Assembly (NCBI GenBank): GCA_003439945.1
Contig: QVRM01005932.1
Coordinates: 1-64,000 of the forward strand
Source of the DNA: Dermanyssus gallinae
Lineage: Eukaryota; Arthropoda; Arachnida; Mesostigmata; Dermanyssidae
DNA: 64,000 nt
Direction of reading: 5' to 3'
Shown: positions 19,838-31,312 of the stretch, one piece after another
Position numbering within the stretch: position 1 is the stretch's first letter
Layout: every line of letters begins with the position of its first letter
Made by a program: the position numbers and the translations under genes
The notes under the pieces: generated by a model
Databases searched by the model: none
Told to the model about the DNA's origin: nothing
Seen by the model: only the letters and a program-made list of their open reading frames with translations

Positions 19838-22534
19838 TCAGCGGTTCTTTAGCAATTCGTCTTTAGTAATCCGCCTTCGAGCTGCCTTTGCTGACTTGTT
19901 GTTGTTGTTGTAGCCATTGTTATTGTTGGTGTTGGTATTGTTGCTCGGATTGTCGTGGTGGAAGATGGTGCTGGGGCCATCTAGTTGGTGTCGCTGCTAT
20001 TGATGTACTTCTCGTCAATATTGCTGCTACTGTTGTTTGTGTTGTTGTTAATGTTGTTGTTGTGCTTCTACTTCTTATTCTTGTTCTTCTTTTTCTTCTT
20101 GGTTTTCTTCTGTATTTTTCCTTTGTCGTTCGTGTCGCTGTTATTGTGTTCCGTTTTACTGATAGTGTTGTCCATGTTGTTGTTATTGTTGGCGTTGGCG
20201 TTCGCGTCGTTGTTGTTGTTGTTGTTAATGTTGGCGTTGTTGTTGTTGTTAATGTTGGCGTTGTTGTTGTTGTGCTTCTGTTTGTGTTGTCATTGCTTCT
20301 GTTATGCCTACGTTTGTTATAGGTTCTGCTATTTCTGTTGCTCTGCTTATTGGTATTCTAGCTGGTGTTGTTGTTGCAGTCGTTGTTGCTGCTGCTGCTG
20401 TGATTTCTACGTTTGCTATAGGTTCTGCTGTTTCTGTTATTGATACTGTAGCTGGTGGTCTCGCTGCAGCCATCGCCTTTGCTGTTTGCTTGTTGTGTTT
20501 TGTATCGTAGCTGTTATCGTCAGGGCGTGCTCTTTTCTGGCCACACAGGCGGCCGTCTCCATCGCAAGGATCCGCGAACATCATTCCAATTCCTTCCGCT
20601 TGTTTCGTCGAAGCACGACGGTAGGAATTCGTAGCCGCAATAGGAGCGCGTGTCCGTTCTTTCGTCATCCGCTCTGAATCGTCCATTGCCGAGGCTGTTA
20701 CGAAAATAATCACACAGGTGGCGAACACCAGAATAAGAGAGGACACCGCTGCGAGCCATATCACTTTGCACGTATGTGTAAATCCAGGACGGCGATCAAT
20801 ATCCTGCAGGATGCGCGTTGACTTCCCCTTGTCTTGACCAAACACCCATGAATGTTTGCGTTCCGTCAGCAGGCTGGAATCTAGCATGAATTTATCTCTG
20901 TTAGCTTGAAGCATTGAAACGATGACCAAATGACCACCTATAGCGCAGAATGCATTTGAATTGAATTGAATTGAAACATATTGGTAGTAGTAGTAGTATA
21001 TTACGTAATGGCGTTAACGTATTATAACAGTATTTGTAACAAAATTGTGACATTGAGGCCATGCGTGCGAATAAACATTCGTATGTGTGTAAGTGTCGTG
21101 AAAAAAAAAGCACAAGTAGTGGAGTGATGCTGTAGCTGTTGTGGCAACGCAACAACACTTGAAAGAACTTTGCAACAAAATAGAGAATATGTATGGGTTT
21201 TGTGTATATTCTCTTTAGCTATTCTTCAGCGTTAAAGAAAAGCGGCTGCTGCTAACGTACCTGTATATGCGAACGCAGAAGATCAAATGGCGTAGTGGCT
21301 AGTGCCAATCCGCACAGCAAGTGCAAGGAGTATGTTTTTTCAGCATATAAACAATATGTGCATAGGCACGCGCAATGACAAGTTTGCTAAACATGCGGAT
21401 AGCCTGGTGTTTTGCTGTTTAGGTCTATTCCTTTCGGCGACGATATCTTCGGAGATTCATAAAACGTTGAAAAGCGAGTATAAGTTTGTAAGTATGTGCC
21501 GTGGTGACAATTTCGTTGCTAGAGATCTAGGGTTTCATTACCTTTGGTAGGTAATAGTCATGCATTTTTTTGTGGTCTCTATTTACCTATCCTGTTACTT
21601 TGTTCCAGTACGCTATAACTGTTGATCATTGACTAAAGGTCATCCCCCTTCACCCCTCCCCCCATTACGCAAATAGAAGCGCTGTAAAAAGGCAAACAAG
21701 CCATCATAATGAGTCTTCGAATTCAAATCTCTCGACACCTCGCAAGGACAGGAAACGGAACAAAAACGGCCTTAACAAAATTAAAACAGTTTTTAAGGCC
21801 GTTGTTTAGAGGATAGTCTAATTTTTTATATTTCTAGACTATCCTCCGTCCCCTACGGGCTTGGCACTTAACCTGAGGTGTACCTTCAATGCACCGAGGG
21901 CCGGACATGTTAAGATATCTAGCGTTTTTCCAACAGTCCTTGTGGCAGCATGACCGCTGACTCTCAGCAGCGGTATGGTTTACTATCGTTTCGTAATGAG
22001 CATCGCTCAAAAAAATTCGACCAACAACAGGAATCGAGCCGGGCGATCCTTGTTAGCTGAATTATGTGGTCGATTGAATGATCGACTAATCGTTCACTTA
22101 GCTAAATGTGATTGTGTAGCATTGATTGACCGACGTTCATTGACCCTAGTTAGCTGATAATAAGGTCATATATGGCTCCTCCTGCCGAGGAATGCATAGA
22201 TACGTAGGCAGGTAGAAAGAGAGAAAGACGAAAGAGAAGAAGAAGGGAGGGAGGAGAGAGAGAGAGAGGGGGAATTACAATCAAAACGAACGCTAATTTG
22301 ACGGAACAAAATAAGTATTGTGCAGCAACGCAACGCATGTCGCTGTGTCCGCATACCCACGAAGCTATTAGCTTGACTCTTCAGGTCGGAGGCGATGGTG
22401 CTGTCGTTGTAGTCGCACCGTGACAGGAGCTTATCGGGCGTATGTCGCTTGGTCCGCAGCGCAGTGGGTTGTTCGACGCGCGACGCCTCTTTGCTGGACT
22501 TCGAATGAGAGCCGAGATGTGATGACGCTGACAT
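19838..22534 (-). pseudogene. Two-exon membrane protein gene, U2 copy, frameshifted in the tail
   Basis: Exon 1 is 22534-22357 with donor G|GTATGC; exon 2 starts at 20937 after TATAG. The transmembrane helix and AEPI repeats are intact, but an indel in the GTT tract (near 20275) sends the frame into TEAQQQQRQH and a stop at 20249. About 130 C-terminal residues are lost compared with U1. A shortened protein with the membrane helix could still be made. Confidence 0.6.
21765..21846. repeat. Twin intronic inverted repeats (U2)
   Basis: AACGGCCTTAA/TTAAGGCCGTT (21765-21775, 21793-21803) and a 12 bp perfect pair GAGGATAGTCTA/TAGACTATCCTC (21809-21820, 21835-21846). Confidence 0.85.
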
Positions 22535-23239
22535 CGGAATCGGTAGTGGGCGCACGCGGCGGCGGCGGCGACGGCGGAGGCAGCGGCAGCAGCAGCGGCG
22601 TCGGCGATGTCACACGAGACGAACGAGGGGTCCACGAGGCGGTCCACGAGGGACTGACAACCACAAGGACGGAAAGGCCAGCGTTCGAAGGCCCGCCTGC
22701 CTGGCGCGACTGGCGCTCGCTAACGTCGTTCGTTCGACGTGCTTTGCGATACGACCTGTCTTGCCCTGCCCAAGCAACCAACCAACCACCTCAGCAGAGT
22801 TTACCGTCTACAGTCTCCAGTCGCTACTGGCTGGCGGCTCTCAATGGCTGCGCCTGCTGCGGCGCTGGATTCAAACACGCACTGCCGCCGCTTCGTTGTT
22901 GATATGCGACCGTGTGCCGTCGTTGCTAGTGCAGCTGTGAATGCACAGAGCCAATGGAAGTAGCAGAAAGATAATAGATCACTTTGTGTGTGTGTTCGTG
23001 AGTGTGTGTGTGCGAGTGTGTGGCCTTATGGCTGTGTAGGCTGACCAAAGACAGCTGGAATCTCCGATCGATGTCCGATTTATCTCGCCCTCGACCCCGC
23101 GCCAAAATCGAACGTGACTGCTCCCCCCTGCTTTTAACAACTCTCCCGCCTCGGGGTTGTACCCACTGTCGTAGGGGTAGAGCCGCAGTAATGTTGCCGC
23201 TTGCCGGCGATCTCTGTTGCTCTTGTGGTTGATTCGATG

Positions 23240-23428
23240 TCACGCCGCAGGCTCGTTCTCTGGCATCGCCAGATTTTCCCGTTCCGTTAGTATCTGGCCG
23301 AATGTCAACTGCCGAAGACCGGAGATCTCTGCCATGTCCCCTTGCAAGAGCTCCCTACTGAACTTCCTGTTGTTAAGGAATTGGGAATCGGATATAAAGG
23401 CTTCAAAAACCTTAGTGATTTTAGTATC
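23240..23428 (-). CDS. Candidate terminal exon, U2 copy
   Basis: The same 63-codon frame as at 9412-9600, reading KVFEAFISDSQFLNN and GDMAEISGLRQ. It stays open with about eight residue differences from U1. Function unknown. Confidence 0.35.
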   Translation of the reverse strand, partial: DTKITKVFEAFISDSQFLNNRKFSRELLQGDMAEISGLRQLTFGQILTERENLAMPENEPAA

Positions 23429-23972
23429 TTACATCTCTTACACTTGCGTATCGCTGCAGTCGCACAGTCGTGGCGGGCCCTGTCGAGCCCTTTGCCAGCG
23501 AGTCTTCTACTCCTGTTCAAGTTCCGTTCATTCCTTCCTTCTGCCACTTTTACGGCGCCTACCGCAAACAGCTTATATCCGTAATAGGCAGACCCGTTTG
23601 TGTCTATGTGCACGAGGTTCCCACTGTAAGGGACACTCGAATGTCGCCGATGCCACTTCCTCTGCCGGTCGGCTGAAAATGCTTTGACAGTGTCTGTCAA
23701 CGCCCTCTGTTCCTTCTAATCCACTTAAATCGAGATGAAAGTCGGAGGCCTTTGTTGTGTCACGCGGAAACAACATCCGGCTCCTACTTCTCTGTACCGC
23801 AAAAACCAGACTCAGCTTTGTTAATTCAATTTCGTCACGCGTGTGCCCCGAAGCACAATCCCGTTCAGAGTTGTCGGTCAGGAATGTATTTTTTTCAACC
23901 GGTTCCATTGCCGGGTAAAGACTATTGTATAGTGTTTATACCATGTTGACTTGTGACTCTCATTAGTTTTAG
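23429..23972. other. Flank between candidate exon and LINE-A
   Basis: Two overlapping - frames (23305-23700 and 23573-23908) are open here; equivalents in U4 and U5 are shorter. I do not recognise either and cannot say they are translated. It probably contains old repeat DNA. Confidence 0.35.
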
Positions 23973-25818
23973 CACTACAAGCGTGACGCCAAGGCTAATT
24001 TTTATAAGACGTGCTTTAGGCAACTCCAGGGTGACACTTCCAATTTTTGGAACTTTAATAATGGTTCGTGTGGCAGAGCCAGAAAGTCGGATGGAACTTC
24101 CCACTACTCTGGAAGCCAGTTCAGGGCTTGCGACTGACCCAACGGATATAGTGACGGAGCTAAATCACCATTTTGCTACGGTGGGATCCAATACAGTAAA
24201 GGCTCTTCAAGTCAAGGAAAACGTTCAGCCAGCTCTGGAGGCCACCTGGTTTAAGAAAGATTTGTCATTCTCTTTTTTGCCAGTAAGTACGCCGGAGGTA
24301 CAGAGACGTTTAGAATCTACGAAGGCTTCCTGGGGCTGCAAGAATCCCAGACCGATTGCTAAAGCTGTCCTCCGCCACTCTTTCTCGTCCATTGGCGCAT
24401 ATTATAAACCGTTCCCTGACTACTGGTGTTGTTCCCGCTAGACTAAAGGTGTTCCACAATTATTCCCTTATTTAAAAATAAGGGCGATCGTAAAAATCCG
24501 AATAATTACCGACCAATTTAGTGGATTACCTCTCAAAGCTATTTGAAAAGGTATTTAAGTCCAGGTGCGAAGGGCACCTTAGTTCGATTGGTTTCTTTTC
24601 AAGGAATCAGTTTGGATTTCGTAAGGCACGCTCAACGGAGCTTGCCCTCGCTCATCTATATCAGGAGGTCGCAAAGTCTTTCCAGGACAACCAACTTTGC
24701 CTTGGCGTCATTTTAATGTTTCTGCCGCCTTTAACTGTGTAAATCATTCGTTGTTCTTACATATGCTCGAAAAACTTGGTTGTGATAGCACTGCTGTGTC
24801 TTGGTTTAGGTCATACCTAGCGGAGAGGCAGCAGGCGGTAAAGGTAGGTTGTTTGATCGCCTTAGAAGAACTAAACATCAGGGACGCCGCAAAGGTCAAT
24901 CTTAGGACCGTTTATGTTTATCTTTTTAATCAACTTCATTATCGAAGAGATCGCGTCAGAAGGGTCCTGTACGCCCATCGTCTATGCTGATGATACGACC
25001 TTACTTTTTCGTATTCAACCATCTGCGATACAGGCTGACGTACAGAAGGCTATGCAAGTAGTAGAGTATGCTGTTCTTGGGTTTGAAAAATCGGTCTGGT
25101 GATAAGTGCAACCAAAACTGGACTCATGTTGTTTCACTCTGCCAAAAGGGCCACGCAGGTTCAAATGCTGAAGCTCAATGGAACGGAAGTGAAACTTTCC
25201 TCTACTATCGAATGTCTGGGCTCAACTTTACATGAGACGCTTAGATGGCATGATCACTTAGACGTTATTACGCCTAAATGCTATGCAGTCATTTCATCTA
25301 TTCGTCGTCTACGAGAACTAGGAGTGCCTGTCGAGGCTCTTCTTATGGTGTATAAAATGCTATTAGTGCCAATTTATTGTTATGGTATTTCAATTTGAGG
25401 ATTTCATAATAAAGGTGTAACTCATAGGGCCGAAGTCATTCAGAATGGTGCCCTCAGGGTAGTATTTAACCTGCGCCGCAGCGATTCGGTTCGCAAGTGT
25501 TTTCAAGACTTTAAGCTTTTACCACTTAGGGATATTTACAGGGTAAAAATTGTCATGCTTGCATGTAAGATGTATAGAAGAATTATTCAGGATGATGCTG
25601 TTTTTCCTATAAGAGCTGCTGTTAGACGCACAACTCGACGTGCAACGGAATTTGTGAGGCCAGTAGCTCTAAAGCAGTCCACTCGTCATACTCTCGCATA
25701 CACCCTGCCGACTATCTGGACCGAACTCCCAAAGAAATTCGTGTACTTACCTCAGTCAGATTATTTAAACGTAAGGTGAAAATATGGGTAACGAGTAAAA
25801 ACTCTAGTCAAAACTAGT
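23973..25818 (+). mobile_element. LINE-A (CR1/L2-like) fragment, U2 copy
   Basis: 5'-truncated LINE with the pre-RT region (NFYKTC, NHHFATVGS), palm and C-terminus. Distinctive changes are gtcattttaatgtttctgccgc and gaaaaatcggtctgg (lost T), which break the RT frame. Both recur in the U5 copy but not in U4. Confidence 0.85.
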
Positions 25819-26728
25819 TATTCGTCAATAGGTTGAAGAAAGCGTGTCATGTATGTGAACGGGAGAAGTTTTTAGCACCTTCAATTGCTAGTTTCATATG
25901 TTAAAGTATGAAATCGATAATATTGGTGTTAATACATATTTTAAATATTTTTATATATGAGAACTTCAGCATTGTGAAATTGCTGTTCCGTGAATAAACC
26001 TCAAAAATTAATTAATAATTAGATTTGTCTCTACACTATGCAGAGTCATAGCCTACACGTGACAGAATATATAGTATTATATATAATTACGGACAGAAAT
26101 CTTATTTACCTAGGAAACCTAAGAAAGGATAATTATTAGTAATTGTTGTAGATCGCCACAGATCGATTAGACGTCATAGATAAAAGCCCTCATAAAGCTG
26201 GCGTATCAGTTTGTCGAAATGGCCTATTAGTGAGTCCGTAATATATCATATTTCGGACAATATATTATGGTGGCCATTGAAATTCGAATTTAGAGCTAGA
26301 TGAATGCTAACATTTGTCCTATCATAATAAGACGTGTAGTCGCGTGTCCACTCACTGTGTAGAGGGGCCAAAGAGTCCCGCTCGGTTTGCAACTGACGTC
26401 TCTTCCAAGGCGCTCTTATTTGGGAGCACGATTATGGTCAAAACCACAATACATACATACATTGACGTAAGCACACGTATTGTATATCCTGTTCTGTCGC
26501 TCTTGTCGACATTAAATGTCCGTTACCTTGGCATCTTAGGTTTGCGTTGGGTAATATAGCTTTAGTGAATGGCGTTTTGACGCTGTATACTTTCAATAAC
26601 TTAAATTAAAAACCACTTCCTAAAAAATCATTTTAATTCTAGGTGCGTAGAAAGTGCCGAAGTATTAACATAATTTTAATTATAATATAGTGAAAAAATA
26701 CTTATAATTAATCCTTGAACCTAAGAGT

Positions 26729-26842
26729 ATGCACCAAGAATTGAGAGCACTCGGACTAAGTTTGCTTGTGAGTCTCACACTTGTCGCTGCTGATTGCTGC
26801 CGGCGCATGTGCATCATATATTCCCAAAGCCTCCCATATTAA
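26729..26842 (+). CDS. Small secreted cysteine-containing peptide, U2 copy
   Basis: 37-codon frame with the hydrophobic core and DCCRRMC of the U0 copy, Y at residue 31. The downstream overlapping exon remnant is frameshifted here (ggtgtgcaactgc). Confidence 0.45.
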   Translation: MHQELRALGLSLLVSLTLVAADCCRRMCIIYSQSLPY

Positions 26843-27449
26843 AACAGGAAAAAATCAGGTGTTGTCTGTTTTTGGACAGGTATGCACCCGTTGACGACGG
26901 TGTGCAACTGCATTTTATCCTTCTTCACCAAAAAAAAACGTTCAAAGATACAACTATCTCAATACACCTTTTGTGTTGTACAGGTAAGTTGCCGTTACTT
27001 GAGACTTGTTTGAGGAACGCTACCGTTGTCTACTTTCATTGCAACTAGTTTTGCTAGATGTAGAAGGAACCGTGGCATCATTACATTTATAAAAAACGAA
27101 CAGATACGTAGGCGTAGAGAAGAAGCATGATATGTTTCTCTTCTGCGCATATTCAGACACCTTTTAACCAAAGAACAATAGTCATTATAATGATAATTGT
27201 TTTGAAATAGTTAATTAATTAGTTCATACTCACGTGTACGTTCATATGGCGTAGAATGATACCCAATAAAGTAACTAGAACTGCATTGAAAAAACGGGTG
27301 GATTAAAAATAAATAAAGAAAGAAAGAAAGTAAGAACATTAGTAACATTAGTCAGTACATTTGTAGGGCGTGGCTACCTGCGCATGACAGAGAAAAATAG
27401 CAGGTACGTGTGTCTTCCGTTCAGTTGACGCAATACGTGTTAGGACATC

Positions 27450-27692
27450 ATGGCGTTCCCATTGCAAATTTTAAGGATTGAGAGGCAGCGAGGTGTTATT
27501 ACATTTCAAACCCCGGAAGATATTCAGCCGGCCAATATTTATCGCAGGATAAGGCCGAATACGAAGGAGACTGTGTTTGTCACGGCTGAACTCATCGACA
27601 AGGTGAACAACCTAATGAGAAGTGATCGGCTTGTCCTAATGCGAGTGTTGACAGTGTGGCGGGGTCATCGGGCCTTATGGCCCGGCCTATGA
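27450..27692 (+). CDS. Short gene start truncated by R1-A, U2/U3 junction copy
   Basis: Same as 2085-2327, with a TATA-like box and TCAGTT initiator upstream and NN in place of ND near the donor-like AAG|GTGAAC. It reads into the R1-A fragment of U3 at 27670. Confidence 0.4.
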   Translation: MAFPLQILRIERQRGVITFQTPEDIQPANIYRRIRPNTKETVFVTAELIDKVNNLMRSDRLVLMRVLTVWRGHRALWPGL

Positions 27693-28228
27693 CACTTGTA
27701 GCAGTTGGGGAGCCTAATCCACTCTTCAGGTCTGCACCACCTCGAGCCCAGCTTGAGGGTCTTGCGGGAGCATATGGCTCTTGCCGCCGCCGGGGACGCC
27801 GTAACCAGTGCGAACCAAACTTCAGCTCTTCCGAGCCTTGGCTCGGTAGCTGTGATCTTGGCGCCGGCCGGAAGCTGCAAGGCCTTTTGCAGTTCCCTTT
27901 CGACCTGCTCCCTGTCCAAGAGTGGGTCAATCCTCCACAGGGCGATGGTCTGCCCCTGGTTAAGCTCTTGGCAGTCGGCCTGCATCTTTGCAGATTCCCG
28001 AATGGCCGCCGCCATTTTTTCTCCTGCGCCCTTTTCACTCTCCTCTATTCTAATTATAACGCCACCCTCCTTACTTTTAACTACCCCCCTAGCCGTTATC
28101 CCGGCGCCTTCCTGCTGCCTGACTTGTTCTCTGAATTTGCTTTATGGCCCCTATTGTCAAGTGACCTTTGCAAAACACGTGCTGGGCGTCTGATAGCAGG
28201 CCGTTCCCCTCCCTAGGGAACGAGCCCG
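27670..28228 (-). mobile_element. R1-A 5' fragment with first zinc knuckle, U3 copy
   Basis: An open - frame 28015-27665 encodes the ORF1 N-terminal part through WIRLPNCYKCHRPGHKAR, the start of a CCHC knuckle, and then crosses the array junction and stops. It is less frameshifted than the U1 and U2 versions. Confidence 0.8.
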
Positions 28229-29240
28229 ACTAAAGCACCCCCGTCGCTGCAGTCGCTACTGTTTCTGGAAACGCCTGTATTAGGGTCGAGACCCCGGAAA
28301 CCGAGACACCTTCTGGGCCCGGCGCCTTTCCCTGTTTGAGGCGCGTCGCGGCATCCTGCATCTCATACAAAGTGGGTTCCGAATAATCATCTCCCCCCCC
28401 TGGTAGGGGGCGCAATCGAAGCGTGGGTGATGGGGAAGAACGCTTCGATTGCATTTCGCGTCTTTTCTGTCGCGGAAAGAGCATCTCTGTACCTCTTAAA
28501 GCGGGAAACCCCCTAACCATCTTATAGGGGCGGCCCCAGAGGTCGTCTGTCAGCTTCTTAAGAAAGGTCCACCAGAAACGTTTCTTGCACTGGGTACTCG
28601 TTCTTAGGAAAGCAGGCCTTCCCTTTGGTTCTATGAGTGCCCTGAGGGACCTCCGAAGCTGTTCAGCTTCCTGACGTCTGATAGGCGGATGCAGCGTCGG
28701 ACGATTTACCATCGCGGCAGTAGTCACGTAGAATTCGATGATAAGGTAATCGCTGAGAGGTTCCTCTTCCTGTAGCAGGAAGGTGAACGTACCCGTGTTA
28801 AGAATAAGGTCCTCGGTCGTTAACAGGTCGAGGACGGCGAGCCTCTTTCGGTAGTTCTGGCAGAGCCCCATGCGCTAACCGCCCCGCTAAAATCACCAGC
28901 TATGGCTGGAAGTGGAATATCCATTTAGTTAAAAGAAGAGGACAAATCGTCTGAAAACTTGTGCGGGTTGTCAAGCAGAACATTAGGGCTGCAGTAGCAG
29001 AAGTAAAAACGCCCAACGTTTGCTACGTCGATCCAGGTGAAACGATAGCCGTAGCCGTGATCGGAGATGCGGAGCTCGTTGCGACGTCCAGTACGATGCC
29101 CGTTGCCCTGTCGGTGACCACGAGCCGGGTCGGAAGACGGTTTTCCGCCCACCGGACGTTGGGTTCGCTAAGCAGCAGCAGACCGGCTACTGACTTGCTT
29201 CTCAGTCAATTTACGCGCACGCGTATTTGTAGCTAAATTT
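28229..29240 (-). mobile_element. R1-B ORF2 5' fragment, U3 copy
   Basis: Continuous - frame 28871-28230 from LAVLDLLTTEDLILN through SDYLIIEF to GKAPGPEGVSVSGVS; the endonuclease start is in another frame (29152-28925). No catalytic RT block remains. R1-A begins where this frame stops. Confidence 0.8.
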
Positions 29241-30861
29241 GGGATGAAAAATATAAAATCGTTGACTCCTTAGTGTAACACAGTCGCAGCCAATACATTA
29301 GTTGTGTATGGCTAATTGTTACTTAATTTAGGCATTGCTTTCTTAAAAATTGAGCATAAATTCCTGGTTGCTATTTTTATACTGATTCGTTCCTGCTGAA
29401 TCGGAGTTGCTTTCCGCAAATTGCGATATGGAATCATACACCAACTTGCAACGAAGGTAAAATGTGTAAGGTTCATCTAAGAATCGGTGACCAAGTAGCT
29501 CTAGAAAATAAAGTGCTGTTTACTGTGCACTAAGTAGTGGCACTGATAAACGTTTGAGCCCTAAATAGAATCCACTAACTACGATAACTTTGGCCATACG
29601 TATATCGTGTTGCTCTTGTATACGTTTATTGCGCGCCGCTAATAGGAGGTTTAAGTATCGCCCAAAGACGTAGGGTACGTCCGGCAAAAAAAACACGCAA
29701 GAGAAACCACTCTGACGATGCAGTGCGATGCATCTGTCACGCACGTGAGACATGCGAGTTAAGAGATACGCCATAGGAGCCCACCCGCTATGTGGGCTGT
29801 CTGTGTGCTAAAAGTAAAACGCCTCCCAACAGCGAGATGGAAAAGTAGAGACACGCGCAATCGAACACAAACTCCGTTGCTCCGATTTGACACACTAATT
29901 GGAAAACAACACTTCAGCGAAGGCTCAGTTTCATGCATTCACTGAAGTAAACGGATAATACGTATATTCATTACACTAAGCGGGTATACGTACACTCAGT
30001 TGACTACAACACGGATTTCCCAAATTAGAATAGAAAAAGTCGAGTAAAAAATAGGTGACAAACTAATCTCTCCAGAAGTCCTAAGATAAACTCAACTACT
30101 ACTATTAGGAGTCGCTTCAGAAAGATATAGTTCTGTAAGATTCCCACAATCATCACAGTTGCAGATCTGCGAAACTCGGGTTTTCACTGCAACCGCTAGA
30201 TCAAGCTAGATCAGTTATGACTCTATTAACAACTCGTACGCAAGAGACGAGGCCAGGCCTGTCCAGGCTTTCCACAAATACACATAGGGCTGTGTCGTTT
30301 ATTCTGAGATTGAATTAAGCAAAAGTGCGTTCTGCCTGTTTTGTGCGCGATGCTGCCTCGGGCAGCAGGCAGCTGCGGGAAACAGGTCGCACTACAGGCA
30401 GCAAGTAATAGCGCTGCAGCAGTTTGCCCAACAAAGCCACAAGGGCACTAGTTCTTCAAGCGCACAGCTCACCACACCACCGACGAGGAGGAAACAGTCG
30501 GTAATTCCGCACGCTACAAACAGAAACGGTAGGCAGCCAAAGGCAGCCCTACTATTCGAGTCTTTTTCGGTCTTGACCGGCGCTAGCCAGCCAGCCATTA
30601 TTCTCCACTGCCGAGCTCCACTGGGCTGATGACTGAGATAAAAGCCATCGATTAGTCCGGCTACGGCCGCCGGCACCGCAGCCGCGGGCAACCGAACATG
30701 AGTTACCAAAATCATGCGAGGCCGCGCGCGCACCCGGTGAGAGAAACACCACGGAATCTCCGCTAGTGTTGCTTCTGCTGCTGCGGCGGCGGCGTGTTTA
30801 GCGGGCTTTTTCGTGTTTGGCTGTCTATTTTTGCAGCCGACGAAGTGCCGAAATGCCTCAT
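29241..30861. other. AT-rich spacer and GC-rich flank, U3
   Basis: Same as 3871-5480. It carries the short - frame 29520-29774. GC-rich DNA from ~30320 has a - frame at 30392-30934 without recognisable domains. Confidence 0.45.
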
Positions 30862-30963
30862 GAAGTTGCGCATGTATCTTCAAGCTCTCGCTCGAAGTTG
30901 CGCATGTATCTTCCCAGCTCTCGAAGTTGCGCATGTATCCTCAGGCTCTCGAAGTTGCGCATG
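30862..30963 (+). repeat. GAAGTTGCGCATG minisatellite, four copies (U3)
   Basis: One core plus linker fewer than in U1/U2. Confidence 0.9.
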
Positions 30964-31312
30964 GGGGTCGTCTTGCCCCACTGCCCGACTGCGGGCATGT
31001 TTTCACTCTCGGCTTTCGTTAGAAAACTGGGTTCAACCCCCCCACGTGATGATGTCGTGGTTGTTGACAGCCTGCGCCCCGCTATTGGTGGCCGCGTTTA
31101 CGCTTCCGGTCGAGTAGGCGCCAGAAGCCATACAAACACACACATAGATACACATACAGATCGATATACATATACATACACCCACATACACACACATATG
31201 TACACCACAAACACAACCGCCGTTGTGAGTTCATGGTCCTCGTCGTCGTCGTTGTCGTCGTCGTCTACGAGGTGCAATCCATCGGCTCCGTTCTCTGCCG
31301 GTGCGCTTTTAG

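Larger units (their letters stand above)
16171..27669 (+). repeat. Array unit U2 (11,499 bp)
   Basis: Complete unit whose left edge is contiguous with the long R1-A. In R1-B and the following spacer it carries a distinct variant set (for example gaagagcgtttcg, aaacttgagcggg, acttatgggtttcgtat) that is shared only with part of U5. Confidence 0.95.
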